From Gilvimarinus agarilyticus (GTDB lineage: Bacteria > Pseudomonadota > Gammaproteobacteria > Pseudomonadales > Cellvibrionaceae), in NCBI RefSeq assembly GCF_000832015.1, contig NZ_JXCJ01000001.1:3151933-3189173 (forward strand): DNA of 37,241 nt, read 5' to 3'. Each line of letters begins with the position of its first letter. Position 1 is the stretch's first letter. The notes beneath the pieces were generated by a model that saw only the letters and a list, made by a program, of their open reading frames with translations, was not told where the DNA came from and ran no database searches. A program made the position numbers and the translations under genes. Below, piece by piece: positions 1-9,100 of the stretch.

Positions 1-62
1 TCTTCCGCCAGATTGAGCAAGCCTGCCTTGTGTTTGATGATAGGATTGTTAGTATGGATCAT
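1..62 (-). CDS. IS481-family transposase, N-terminal 20 codons (partial)
   Basis: Reading the minus strand from an ATG at 60-62 gives MIHTNNPIIKHKAGLLNLAE, after which the window ends. This matches, from memory, the N-terminus of IS481-type DDE transposases, which begin with a short NNPIIKHK-type stretch leading into a helix-turn-helix (LLNLAEELGN...). The catalytic DDE domain is not in the window. A Shine-Dalgarno-like AAAGG lies nine bases upstream of the ATG, at the inner edge of a long inverted repeat (63-121), which may control its translation. Whether the full gene is intact cannot be seen. Confidence 0.65.
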   Translation of the reverse strand, partial: MIHTNNPIIKHKAGLLNLAE

Positions 63-121
63 GAGAGTTACCTTTTGTTTTGATTTAAGATTCGACACCT
101 TTATCAAAACGGGTAACTCTC
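63..121 (-). promoter_or_regulatory. Leader hairpin next to the transposase start
   Basis: Two nested perfect inverted repeats sit between the IS end and the transposase ATG: 63-72 pairs with 112-121 (GAGAGTTACC/GGTAACTCTC, 10 bp) and 77-84 pairs with 103-110 (GTTTTGAT/ATCAAAAC, 8 bp). The ribosome-binding segment lies in or beside the stem. Transcripts entering from outside would carry both arms and hide the start region. Other insertion sequences, such as IS10, use this kind of protection against read-through. The structure is seen; the function is inferred. Confidence 0.55.
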
Positions 122-319
122 TCTTTTTCAAGAAGAAATGTCAGATCAGGTCTAAACTTCTACAAATAAAATCAACAAGTTACCACCATGCAACACCACA
201 AAACACCACGCCATAGCGTCAAATTGGGCTTAATGCACTCTTTGAGGCTTTTCATGCACATCTTTTCCAACTCTCGGCTTTTTAAGCTTTTTCATGTCCC
301 CACTTCAATAACCCACTGC

Positions 320-649
320 TCATCGGTTATTTTTTTGGGCTGCTGGGCTTTGGTACGGATTTTCCTGTACAGGAGGTTTTCCTATGGGCTTAAATTCAAT
401 CTTTCTAGTAGTTGGTGTTAGTGTTGGATCCCTCAGAACCTCTTTCGCAGCGTTCATATCGCCGATGAATTCTTTTTTGATTTGCTCTCGCTCATGACGG
501 TCAACCTGAAGCTTTATCCAATATCCTGCGGCAAACAAAATCACAGCCAAATCACCGATAAAGGTGCTGACCAGTATTATTGAGAGTTGTGTGGCGGACT
601 TACTTTCGTAATTGTATTCTGGGGTGTAATTTCTCCAATCTTCGTCCAT
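320..649 (-). CDS. Small single-pass membrane protein, unknown function
   Basis: This codes for 109 aa. The start is placed at the ATG at 647-649 because GGGAGG lies eight bases upstream; a GTG three codons further up would fall inside that site. Residues about 20-45 form one hydrophobic segment (SIILVSTFIGDLAVILFAAG). A charged stretch (DRHEREQIKKEF) and a proline-rich hydrophilic tail follow, so one membrane span with a cytoplasmic tail is likely. I recognise no domain. It lies between the IS remnant and a long non-coding stretch, so neighbours give no functional clue. The good ribosome site and clear hydrophobic/hydrophilic pattern support a real gene. Confidence 0.6.
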   Translation of the reverse strand: MDEDWRNYTPEYNYESKSATQLSIILVSTFIGDLAVILFAAGYWIKLQVDRHEREQIKKEFIGDMNAAKEVLRDPTLTPTTRKIEFKPIGKPPVQENPYQSPAAQKNNR

Positions 650-1016
650 GCAAGTCACCTCCCTCTAAGGTTGCGATCTCTTTATTATGCCCCTCCACCC
701 ATCGGCTACCCTAGCCGCTATCAACCGGCCATCCCTGCTGCTTTTAAGTCTTCTTGCTCTTTCTCTGTCATCGAGCTTATTACCCTACCTCCGGCAACAC
801 TCCGCTATTTGCACTCCAGAATCTTTAACCCGGCCGTGCCTTGAGGGACATTTTTCCCAAGCACTCGAACAACGTGCCAAGCACAAGGCTCAAGGCTGGG
901 TTTTCTGCTGGTATCGGTAGCCAGAAAATACCATAATCAACAACGTTTCACTAACCATATGGCAGCCATGCTAACAATAGGGGTTATAGAGCCATAAACA
1001 GGGAGAGTACACACCG
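650..1016. other. Intergenic, 367 bases, no gene supported
   Basis: This lies between two divergent small membrane-protein genes, so both promoters should be here. Open frames across 690-920 on the plus strand have no ribosome-binding site and a composition unlike protein (runs of Ser/Leu/Pro from CT-rich DNA). I see no convincing terminator, repeat or RNA gene. Confidence 0.5.
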
Positions 1017-1415
1017 ATGCTAGGGTTTTCGAACTACGATTTCGCACTCATTTTTTTATGCACTATCGGTTCTGTTATTGGTAGCTTCGCACAGGCGATT
1101 GTACTGACCATCGACCTAAAGCAGATGCCCAGAACTGAGACTGACTTAAGAATTGCGAGCCCGGAGATGCAGGAGCTGCGCGGCGCTTGGCTAGCCTTAC
1201 GCCTGATACTGGGAGGCATTTTGGGCCTGATGGTGGGTTTGTATTTTGTTGGTGCGATTCAGGAAACGCCAACCACGCTGGCCAAGATAATTGCCTTATC
1301 TATCATGCTGGGATACGTCGCACCTAAGGTGTGGCATGCGCAAGAGCGTATCGTAAGTGCCGAAATTGACCGTCTTACCAGTGACCATAAAAATGACGTC
1401 AATCAACACGAGTGA
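1017..1415 (+). CDS. Small membrane protein, unknown function
   Basis: This codes for 132 aa from an ATG preceded by GGGAGAG about ten bases upstream. There are three hydrophobic segments: residues about 8-30 (FALIFLCTIGSVIGSFAQAI), 60-82 (ALRLILGGILGLMVGLYFVG) and 88-105 (LAKIIALSIMLGYVAPKV). The tail is charged. The layout suggests an inner-membrane protein with three spans. I recognise no family. The stop codon is followed directly by the hairpin-rich non-coding region at 1416-1789. Confidence 0.6.
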   Translation: MLGFSNYDFALIFLCTIGSVIGSFAQAIVLTIDLKQMPRTETDLRIASPEMQELRGAWLALRLILGGILGLMVGLYFVGAIQETPTTLAKIIALSIMLGYVAPKVWHAQERIVSAEIDRLTSDHKNDVNQHE

Positions 1416-1748
1416 GTATGCCTGCTGCGGCTTACGGGCATGACGTAGGTAAAGCGAGTGAAGGAAGGTGGATTGAAGCAAGGTGTTCAATTGACACGTT
1501 AGGCCGTAAACCAGCTGGACGATATGCGCTAGAAAACCGGAGGCAACTCTGGGCTATAAATAGGCCCCGCAGCAAGGCTACGGAGCCGGACAACCAGTGA
1601 ATTGAAGCGAGAGACCAGGACGGGTGAATTCTAAAACGCTAAGGCGTTTTAGAACCCTTCGGGCGGCGCTTCGCTTGTTGCCCATTGCTAGGCGCAATGG
1701 GTGAACCGGGAGCGGTTCTGCGACCTACCCCGTAACTCCAATTAAATA
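1416..1748. other. Hairpin-rich non-coding region of unknown nature
   Basis: No credible gene lies here; the one open frame (1412-1600) has no ribosome site. Three perfect stem-loops follow in a row: 1629-1639 with 1644-1654 (11 bp, loop TAAG), 1681-1688 with 1694-1701 (8 bp, loop TAGGC) and 1703-1708 with 1713-1718 (6 bp, loop GGAG). The tRNA terminator palindrome follows. The density suggests a structured RNA or the remnant of an RNA-based mobile element. I could not match it to a family: there is no integron attC pair, and no group II intron domain V was found. Confidence 0.4.
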
Positions 1749-1788
1749 AAAAGGCCCCGTAGCAAGCTACGGGGCCTTTTTATTTAAT
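1741..1788 (-). terminator. Perfect 23-bp palindrome, terminator of tRNA-Met
   Basis: Bases 1741-1763 are the exact reverse complement of 1766-1788, with only AA between them. The GC core GGCCCCGTAGC/GCTACGGGGCC is flanked by A-runs on one side and T-runs on the other, so it works as an intrinsic terminator in both directions. It starts two bases after the 3' end of the minus-strand tRNA and so ends that transcript. It may also stop transcripts arriving from 1017-1415. Confidence 0.85.
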
Positions 1789-1789
1789 A

Positions 1790-1866
1790 TGGTAGCTAGG
1801 GGCGGACTTGAACCGCCGACCCCAGCATTATGAGTGCTGTGCTCTAACCAGCTGAGCTACCTAGCC
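1790..1866 (-). tRNA. tRNA-Met (CAU), elongator type, CCA encoded
   Basis: A 77-base cloverleaf including the encoded CCA. The acceptor stem is GGCTAGG/CCTAGCT, the D arm GCTC...GAGC, the anticodon stem-loop CAGCA-CTCATAA-TGCTG with anticodon CAT at 1830-1832, and the T arm GGCGG-TTCAAGT-CCGCC. U4-A69 and A5-U68 in the acceptor stem and the anticodon stem match elongator tRNA-Met. They do not match tRNA-Ile2 (C4-G69, C5-G68) or initiator tRNA (GGG anticodon stem). The first acceptor pair is G1-U72, a wobble where E. coli and Pseudomonas elongator tRNA-Met have G1-C72. Confidence 0.95.
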
Positions 1867-1881
1867 ATATTTAGGGTGCGC

Positions 1882-1910
1882 ATTTTGGCTATCCAGCTGG
1901 TAAATGTCAA
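1882..1910 (-). promoter_or_regulatory. Sigma-70 promoter of tRNA-Met
   Basis: On the minus strand a perfect -35 box TTGACA (1905-1910) is followed after 17 bases by CAAAAT (1882-1887), fifteen bases before the first tRNA base. The stretch just after the -10 is GC-rich (GCGCACCC), the kind of discriminator known from stringently controlled stable-RNA promoters. Confidence 0.7.
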
Positions 1911-1937
1911 GCACTGATTTAAAGAAAATCAGTGCTT
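1909..1937 (-). terminator. 12-bp stem-loop after the thioesterase gene
   Basis: AAGCACTGATTT (1909-1920) pairs perfectly with 1926-1937 across a five-base loop. It lies downstream of the minus-strand thioesterase gene and overlaps the -35 box of the tRNA promoter. It lacks a long U-tract, so termination is likely but unproven. A second, AT-rich stem (1961-1968 with 1995-2002, TATTTATT/AATAAATA) lies closer to the stop codon. Confidence 0.5.
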
Positions 1938-2012
1938 TAGCGGCTTTAGGTGGGCCCGGTTATTTATTGCGCAGCAGCGGCGAAAGCGCCTATTAATAAA
2001 TATAGAAAGACG

Positions 2013-2447
2013 TTATGGCCGTAAGATCATACAGGTGGCGGTGGCTGTGGCCAGCAGTTTGCCTTGTGGGTCTTTAAGGGTCCCCTCGGATACACCGAGT
2101 GACGTCGACAGGTTAACCAGTTTACCTTCGGCAATAAGCTGCTGGTGCTTTGGCACCGGCCTGAGCATTTTGACGCTTAAGTCGATGGTGGCGTAGCCCA
2201 CTCCTGGCTCGAGCATGGTGTGAATGGCGCTGCCGGTTACGGAGTCGAGCACGGTGGCCGCAAAGCCGCCGTGAACGCCACCCAGCGGATTTAGGTGCGT
2301 TTCATTGGCGCTTGCGTGAAACACCACTGAGCCCTCTTGGGCGCTGACCAACGACATGGGCATGGTTTTAGCGATGCTGGGGCCCGGTAGCTCTCCGCGC
2401 GCCATGGCTTGCAGGAGTTCGAGCCCCGTCATTTGATTGGCCTGCAT
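2013..2447 (-). CDS. PaaI-type hotdog-fold acyl-CoA thioesterase
   Basis: This codes for 144 aa, the usual length for the PaaI/YdiI-like single hotdog domain. The family's HGG signature is at residues 59-61 inside NPLGGVHGGFAATVLDSVTG, and D68 on the following helix is at the usual catalytic acidic position. These enzymes hydrolyse acyl- or aryl-CoA thioesters in the cytoplasm; the physiological substrate cannot be told from sequence. The ATG start has GAGGAG seven bases upstream. It stands alone between the tRNA and the chemoreceptor gene, with its own downstream stem-loops, so it is probably monocistronic. Confidence 0.85.
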   Translation of the reverse strand: MQANQMTGLELLQAMARGELPGPSIAKTMPMSLVSAQEGSVVFHASANETHLNPLGGVHGGFAATVLDSVTGSAIHTMLEPGVGYATIDLSVKMLRPVPKHQQLIAEGKLVNLSTSLGVSEGTLKDPQGKLLATATATCMILRP

Positions 2448-2535
2448 GAGATTGCTCCTCTCCTATGGGGTTATGCTCTATTGTGGGCCGGCACTGGCGG
2501 TTGTGCGGCACGCCGCTAGTGTAGCTCACCGTGAG

Positions 2536-4458
2536 TTACTGTACCCGATACTCATCCAGTTGTTTTTGTAAGGTTTTGGCGAGCTTAATCAGCTCATCGC
2601 CGGCTGCACGGGTTTTATCCGCCTGCATTGAGGTGTCTTGAGCATTGTGGCGTACCGCATCGATGGTTTGATTGATTTCATCGGATACCTGGCTTTGCTC
2701 TTCGGCGGCACCGGCGATTTCGGTATTGAGCGCGGAGATATTAACAACCGCCTGTAAGGTGCGCTGAATGGCCTCACCTGACTCGATGGCTTTATCGGAC
2801 AGCTCTGTGGCCATAACCTTATTACCCGACATCTGTCGGGAGGCATCTTGTGCGCCTTTTTGTAGCTGTTCGATTTGCTCGCGGATATCCACAATGGAGT
2901 TCTGCGTGCGGTTTGCCAGCGAGCGCACCTCGTCGGAGACAACCGCAAAGCCCCGGCCGTGCTCGCCGGCGCGGGCCGCTTCGATAGCGGCGTTGAGTGC
3001 CAATAGGTTGGTCTGCTCGGCGATGCCATGAATCACATCCAGCACACCGGCAATGGCTACACTGTGCTCGTTCAAGTTATTCACGGCATCGGCGCAACGG
3101 ATGGTGCTTTCCGTGAGCTGCTCGATAATGGCGATGGTCTCGTGCAGGCTGCTTTGCCCTGCCCCGGCTTGCACGCTGGCGTCTTTGGCGAGCTCATCGG
3201 CATTGCCTGCGCTTTGTGCCACACTTTGCGCTGCAATCACCATTTGTTGCATCGACTCGGCAACACGCTCGATACCGGCGGTTTGCTGCTCTACCGAGCG
3301 GCTTGAGTCTTCGGCCACATCAGATAGTAGCTGTGCGGAACCCAGCAATTCACTCGACGAGCCCCCCACACCACGTATGGTGTGCTGAAATTTTTGCATT
3401 AGTTCATCAAAGCCATTGGCCACCATACCAAATTCGTCTTGGCTCGCACTGCTCAGCCTTACGGTTAAGTCACCATCGCCCTGGGTAATGTTGCCAATCG
3501 CGGTAATCAGCTGCCCCATTGGACGCGCCACCAGTATATTGATCAGTACAGTAACCAGCAAAACGATGAGCACGCCGGCCAATATAATTGCCCCGGCCAC
3601 TTGAGCCGATGAGGCCCACAACATGTCCTGGACTTCGCTCTCTGAATAGGCGGCCACCACGCTGTAGCCCCAGGCGTCAAAGCTTTGCTCGGTTACATGC
3701 CAGGCGTCTCGGTGGGCCAGGATAGTGTCAATTTGCTCAGAGGTGTAATTATCTGAGTGCATTCGCACCCGGCCCTGATCATCCAGGACCGCCAAGAATC
3801 CGGTCTGCAAAATTCGCGATTTGGCAATCTCGTTACCAAGCTCGGTTAAATCGGCTGAGTAACCGACGTACCAAATGCCAATAACCTCCCCGAGGGCGTC
3901 GCGCATGGGCTCGTAGCCCGTTAGATAGGGTGAACCTAAAATATCCACCTGCCCGTAGTAAGCCCGACCGGCGGTTATGGCATTAAAAGCTGCGCCGCCT
4001 GGGGTTAGCACCGTACCGGTGGCGCGCTTACCGGCCTTTTGTACGTTGGTGGATACCCGCACGTAATCCTGCCCGTCAAACACAAACAACGTGGCGGTGC
4101 CGCCCATATCGTTAGTGAGCGCATCCACCAATTGATAATTATTGCTTTGCTCGATCTCACCCAGCAGCAGTTGCGGTACATCGCGCCCAGCCACCTGGGT
4201 GGGCTCACCACGGGATGGGACACCAACGGCCAGGCCACGTTTGATTAAAACGTTCATACTGCTTTTAACGCGCTCGGCCATAATTGAGTCAATCACCGAC
4301 ATCATTCGCACGCTTTGTACGGTTTTATCGGTAGCCGTGCGACTCGCCTCAGCCGTAACAACGTTAGCCTCGATCCAAACAAATGTAACAGTTGCAGCAC
4401 AAGTAAGCGCCACAACTAGTACGCTTAACCACAGGGTAAATTTTTTGTTGATGGACAT
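2536..4458 (-). CDS. Methyl-accepting chemotaxis protein with periplasmic Cache-type sensor
   Basis: This 640-aa chemoreceptor has a first membrane span at about residues 8-28 and a periplasmic ligand-binding region at about 30-280. That region looks like the Cache3/Cache2 type ([52 protein letters not shown]). A second span at about 285-310 is followed by a HAMP linker and the cytoplasmic signalling domain. The highly conserved hairpin tip that docks CheA/CheW is complete ([20 protein letters not shown]). No C-terminal CheR-docking pentapeptide is seen. AAGGA lies eight bases upstream of the ATG. No chemotaxis genes are adjacent, so it is an orphan receptor; the ligand is unknown, though such sensors often bind small organic acids or amino acids. 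Confidence 0.93.
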   Translation of the reverse strand: MSINKKFTLWLSVLVVALTCAATVTFVWIEANVVTAEASRTATDKTVQSVRMMSVIDSIMAERVKSSMNVLIKRGLAVGVPSRGEPTQVAGRDVPQLLLGEIEQSNNYQLVDALTNDMGGTATLFVFDGQDYVRVSTNVQKAGKRATGTVLTPGGAAFNAITAGRAYYGQVDILGSPYLTGYEPMRDALGEVIGIWYVGYSADLTELGNEIAKSRILQTGFLAVLDDQGRVRMHSDNYTSEQIDTILAHRDAWHVTEQSFDAWGYSVVAAYSESEVQDMLWASSAQVAGAIILAGVLIVLLVTVLINILVARPMGQLITAIGNITQGDGDLTVRLSSASQDEFGMVANGFDELMQKFQHTIRGVGGSSSELLGSAQLLSDVAEDSSRSVEQQTAGIERVAESMQQMVIAAQSVAQSAGNADELAKDASVQAGAGQSSLHETIAIIEQLTESTIRCADAVNNLNEHSVAIAGVLDVIHGIAEQTNLLALNAAIEAARAGEHGRGFAVVSDEVRSLANRTQNSIVDIREQIEQLQKGAQDASRQMSGNKVMATELSDKAIESGEAIQRTLQAVVNISALNTEIAGAAEEQSQVSDEINQTIDAVRHNAQDTSMQADKTRAAGDELIKLAKTLQKQLDEYRVQ

Positions 4459-4669
4459 GCGCCGGATCCTTAATGCTTCAACCGATAATCAAATATAGAT
4501 ATAACTCATCATCGGCCGCTAACCGAGACTCTGCAGTAAAAACTGAGATAAAAGTACAATTGACGCAGTAGAGGGCGCCGCACCGCAAGACGCACCAAAC
4601 CGGTGCCAGCAAGGGGCTAGAACCGCTCCAAGGTGCACCCAAAAGGCGCCGGGCTTATGTCGAGAACCT

Positions 4670-4697
4670 AAAAAAAGCCGGGCAGTCAGCCCGGCTT
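4670..4697 (-). terminator. Intrinsic terminator of the lipoprotein esterase gene
   Basis: AGCCGGGC (4676-4683) pairs with GCCCGGCT (4689-4696) around a five-base loop. On the minus strand a run of six U follows. It starts about 30 bases after the stop codon of the gene at 4728-5621. Confidence 0.85.
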
Positions 4698-4727
4698 CTG
4701 TGACGTTGCGTAAACGTTAAGTAATCA

Positions 4728-5621
4728 CTATGGCGTCAATAGTAAACTCACCGCTTCGGTAAACGAGGGCTCAGCCACTTGAGCGTGTGTCACTTGATAG
4801 TCACGCTGGATAATAGTCAGAGAGGAAAAGTTTTTACGGCGCAACTGCCCGACAAACTCACTGACAAAGGTATCGTTACCGGCCGGGAGGGCACTGCTAG
4901 CAAAATAGTTGGCCGACAATTCGCCGCTGGCTTGATAGCGCTGATCCAGCAGCGCGCGGGTTAGTGCCTGATGCTCGTACAAACTGGCATCAAAGGCTAA
5001 ATAATTAGTGAAGTACGGTGCACTTACGTCATCGAGTAACATTGCAATCGTGGTAAACACGCCGCCAAACGATGTCCCGACGAGCGTTCGGTTTTGTGTA
5101 TCGACCCGATACATAGGTTCAATCAATGGCATAAGCTCAGCGGTTAAAAACTGAAAGTATGAGCGCGCACCGGGCAGTAAATAATCTGTGCGGCGGCGAT
5201 CATCCGGCCCCTGTGAAATAGCAACTAAAATGGCCTCACCTCCGGCCTGCTCCATAAGGTACGGCAACCCCGGAAACTGCCACTGACCGTCAAGAGCGTA
5301 AACAACCGGATACTTCTTGTCAGACTCGGCATAATTGGGCGGGAGGTAAACATGTACAGGGTAATCAATGCCCGTAATCACCGAGCTGATAATGTGCGGC
5401 GGTGCAACCTCGCCACTTAGAAAGCTGTAGGAAACATTCTCTTCAAACTCTACCAGCGTTGGTGCGCTCGCAGCAGACGATGAGCTTTGCGCCGCCACAG
5501 CCTCCGGACTTTCTTGCGCGCCGCCACTAAGGTTGCCGCCGGACCCGCCGGATGCGGAACCACCACCGCCACACGCGGTTAACACCCACACCAATGATAT
5601 GCTCCACCACAATGCCTTCAT
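4728..5621 (-). CDS. Lipoprotein esterase of the esterase-D / Fes-BesA type (alpha/beta hydrolase)
   Basis: This codes for 297 aa. The N-terminus is a lipoprotein signal with lipobox LTAC and lipidated C17. A Gly/Ser-rich spacer (to about residue 55) then lifts the enzyme off the membrane. The catalytic domain resembles the putative esterase family (DUF3327/Esterase-D): HVYLPPNYAESDKKYPVVYALDG, then the nucleophile elbow GTSFGG with S185. H280 in VTHAQ is a candidate catalytic His. Family members cleave ester bonds in siderophores, feruloyl-polysaccharides or S-formylglutathione; a surface role on plant-cell-wall or siderophore esters is only inference. It is monocistronic, with a terminator just downstream. 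Confidence 0.8.
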   Translation of the reverse strand: MKALWWSISLVWVLTACGGGGSASGGSGGNLSGGAQESPEAVAAQSSSSAASAPTLVEFEENVSYSFLSGEVAPPHIISSVITGIDYPVHVYLPPNYAESDKKYPVVYALDGQWQFPGLPYLMEQAGGEAILVAISQGPDDRRRTDYLLPGARSYFQFLTAELMPLIEPMYRVDTQNRTLVGTSFGGVFTTIAMLLDDVSAPYFTNYLAFDASLYEHQALTRALLDQRYQASGELSANYFASSALPAGNDTFVSEFVGQLRRKNFSSLTIIQRDYQVTHAQVAEPSFTEAVSLLLTP

Positions 5622-6134
5622 ATAACCCCACCTGATAATGTAGGTGTCCCCGGGTTACGACATTCACATCGGCCGCACTCTAACGCCCGCCTTAATAGCG
5701 GGGAGCTCCGATGTCCGTCCGGAAGGCTAGCCAGTAAGGCGCGTTACCAATAAGCGCAGGCTTACCGTGGTAGATGCCAAACTTTGAAGGTCGACGGTAC
5801 TTAACCGAGACACACTCTGATTGTTTTCGCTCGCGTTGCGAGCAAACGTATCGTCAGTCTTTGGGGGGATGTTTCAGTAGTGCAATAGCGGCAACAAGGC
5901 CGCGTCCAATGCAAGACACTGAGTCGATGTTGCTACCATTTATGGTTCAGTCGCAACAATTGAGCTATTCCGTCAGCGCCCCACCTAGACGCGCTTAATC
6001 ATATTATCGATCTATCAGCTGACTGTAAAATAACCATTTAGAATAGAAAGCAACCGAAAATGATTTTGACGCCATAGCAAGTACATCAAGCGGGTAAAAA
6101 AAAGCCCCTCGAACGAGGGGCCTGGAACAAACGA
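5622..6134. other. Intergenic, 513 bases; promoter/leader of the esterase gene, no gene supported
   Basis: This holds the upstream region of the minus-strand esterase gene and the terminator at 6095-6122. A nested inverted repeat is present: ACATCGG (5666-5672) with CCGATGT (5708-5714), enclosing CCCGC (5686-5690) with GCGGG (5698-5702). It could fold in the esterase leader RNA. A 74-codon frame on the plus strand (5774-5998) has no ribosome-binding site and no protein-like pattern and is left out. Confidence 0.45.
6095..6122 (-). terminator. Intrinsic terminator of the TSP3-repeat gene
   Basis: GCCCCTC (6104-6110) pairs with GAGGGGC (6115-6121) around a GAAC loop. On the minus strand eight U follow. 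It lies 13-40 bases past the stop codon at 6135. Confidence 0.88.
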
Positions 6135-9100
6135 TTATGGGGCTGGCGGTGCTACGCACATGGCGTGAACACTGAGGTTTTCCAACGCCCCAACAACGGC
6201 ATTTTTACTGATTTCAATTTCATCAAACGCTGCCGAAGTTTCGATCATCAGCAAAGACTGATCGGGATTATTTAACAGCCCGAGCAAGCGTAAACTCAGC
6301 AAGCCACCGGCACCGCCGCTCTGTTGCAAGGTTCCATTTAGGTAGGTGCTTACGGTTAGGTTACCCAACAGTGTCAGATCCAGCAACGTATTGTTCACTG
6401 ACACAACCACCCCAACCCGATGGTTACCACTGTAAGAACCGGTTGTATTTTCTGCGCTCAGGTGCACACCGCCGACCACCGCAACGGGCGTTGACATGAT
6501 TGCAGCATTGTTTAAGTCACTATCGATACTATTACCTGCGCTGCTAACACCGCAGCCGATGCATAGCAGACCGGTAACACGAGAGTCTGTAACAATGTTG
6601 CCACCGGTGAGTGGCTCAAACAATTTACCCACACCGCAAGCGATGTTTTCGGTAGAGTCACACGCATCACCAATCCCGTCTCCATCGGTATCTGCCTGAT
6701 CGGCGTTGGCAATCAGTGGGCAGTTGTCGTCAGCATTGGTCACACCGTCGTCATCGCGATCTCCATCACAGGCATCGCCCAAACCGTCACTGTCGGTATC
6801 GGTTTGCAGAGGGTTTGCCACTACCGGACAATTATCCGAATCGTTGTTAACACCATCGCCATCGCTGTCAGCGTCGCACGCATCACCAAAACCATCAGAG
6901 TCGGCATCCTGTTGCAGCGGGTTAATCACTAATGGGCAATTATCGGCGTTATTGGGCACACCGTCGTTATCCATGTCGTCATCGCACAGGTCACCCAGGC
7001 CGTCGTTATCCGAGTCGGCCTGGTCGGTATTGGCCACAAGCGGGCAATTATCATTGGCATCAGCGATGCTGTCGTTATCACTGTCGGTAAAGGCATCACA
7101 AACATCACCGGTACCATCGCCATCGGCGTCGGACTGATCACTGTTGGCCATTACCGGACAGTTATCATTGCCGTTGGTAACGCCATCGCCATCCGTGTCG
7201 TTGTCGCACGCATCACCACGGCTATCTCCGTCCAGATCCTCTTGCATAGGGTTGGCTATGGCGGGGCAATTATCGCTGGCATCGTCAACACCGTCGCCAT
7301 CGGAGTCTGTATTGGCGTCACAGGCGTCGCCTGCCCCATCACTGTCGGTATCAAGCTGGCTTGCGTTAGGCACTGCGGGGCAATTATCGGCATTGTTGTT
7401 AACACCGTCGCCATCGATGTCGTTATCACACGCATCACCTAGCGTGTCACCATCCCAATCACTTTGGTCGGTATTAGCGGTCATGGGGCAGTTATCGGCA
7501 TCGTTAAGCACACTGTCGCCATCGGTGTCGTTGTCGCACACATCACCCAGACCGTCACTGTCGCTGTCGTTTTGGTTAGCGTTGGCCGCCAGCGGGCAGT
7601 TATCGCCACCATTATTAACGCCATCGCCGTCGGTATCGTTGTCACATACATCACCGATACCATCGTTGTCGACATCCTCTTGGCCCGGGTTAGCGATCAG
7701 TGGGCAGTTGTCGATATCATCGGCTAGACCGTCGTTGTCGGTATCAGAATCGTCACTACCGTCACAGGCATTGCCAACACCGTCACTGTCGTCATCAGCC
7801 TGACTGGCGTTTGACACCATGGGACAATTGTCGGCTGGGTTGTCTACCCCGTCACCATCACGATCGTCATCGCACACATCGCCAATGGTATCGCCATCGC
7901 TGTCGAGTTGGTCGGCGTTGGCAATTAAAGGGCAATTGTCCTGAGTATCAAATATTCCGTCGCCATCGGTATCGGTCGTATCGCTGCTATCGCAGCTATC
8001 ACCAATACCGTCACCATCGCTGTCGGCTTGATCGGAGTTGCTGATGTCCGGGCAATTGTCGCCTCCATTATTGATACCATCACCGTCGCGGTCGCTGTCA
8101 CACACGTTGCCAATACCATCCGAGTCACTATCGAGTTGGTTCACGTTGGCTGTTAGTGGGCAGTTATCGACGGAGTTCAGGATGCCGTCACCATCGGTGT
8201 CGTTGTTGTTACCGCCGGAGTTATCAACACTGTCACAGACATTGCCAATACCGTCGTTGTCGCTATCAGCCTGACCACTGTTTACCAGGTCGGGGCAGTT
8301 GTCGGTGTCGTTAACCACACCATCCCCATCACGATCATTGTCACAGGCGTTGCCCGTTCCATCTGCGTCCAGGTCAATTTGATTGGAGTTGGCTACCGCA
8401 GGGCAATTGTCATCGCTGTTGTTCACCCCATCGTTATCGAGGTCGTCGTCGCAGGGGTCACCAACGCCATCGTTGTCCGAGTCGGCTTGAGTTGGGTTAG
8501 CAATTTGCGGGCAATTATCGATGTTGTCATTGATAGAGTCTCCATCAGCGTCACTGTCGCAGGCATCACCAATGCCATCGCCATCACTATCTAATTGCAA
8601 TGTATTAGACACTGCCGGGCAGTTATCGCCAGAGTCGGATACACCGTCGTTATCACCGTCAATATCACAGGCGTCACCGATGTAATCCATGTCGTCATCG
8701 GCCTGGTCGGTATTGCTTAGCGCAATACAATTGTCGATGCCGTTATCGATGCCATCGCCGTCATCATCGCTGTTGGTGTCACAGGCATCACCGATGCCGT
8801 CACCATCGGTGTCCGTCTGATCGGGGTTGTTATCAGCGGGGCAATTATCGGTGCTGTTATCAACACCATCATCATCGCGATCGCTATCACACAACTCACC
8901 GATACCGTCGTTATCGGTATCCAACTGTGCGGTATTGGCAATCGCCGGACAATTGTCGGCGGTATTGTCTACGCCGTCGCCATCGGCATCGCCATCGCAC
9001 ACATCCCCCACACGATCGCCATCGTGGTCGGCTTGGTCGGGGTTAACCAGTAAACGGCAGTTGTCCTGCAAATCGACAACACCGTCGTTGTCGTCGTCCT

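Larger units (their letters stand above)
1..164 (-). mobile_element. IS481-type insertion sequence, 5' end only (truncated by window edge)
   Basis: The left edge holds the start of an IS-type transposase on the minus strand (1-62) and its upstream leader. The probable outer terminus is at 164: read on the minus strand the element would begin TGTAGAAGTTTAGACCTGAT, and IS481-family ends are known to start with TGT. The other end, most of the transposase and the target duplication lie outside the window or cannot be checked, so the 164 boundary is inferred from the TGT start and the spacing to the transposase start codon. Confidence 0.6.

Noticed and set aside
1416-1748. Integron attC site (GTTAGGC at about 1499)
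   Set aside because: No matching RYYYAAC arm at a suitable distance and no integrase or gene cassettes nearby.
4459-4560. FliA-type chemoreceptor promoter (GCCGATGA upstream of the MCP gene)
   Set aside because: The -10-like box is present on the minus strand, but no TAAA-type -35 element lies 11 bases before it.
5774-5998. 74-codon plus-strand frame
   Set aside because: No ribosome-binding site, no hydrophobic or domain pattern, and biased composition; the region is better explained as promoter and leader DNA.
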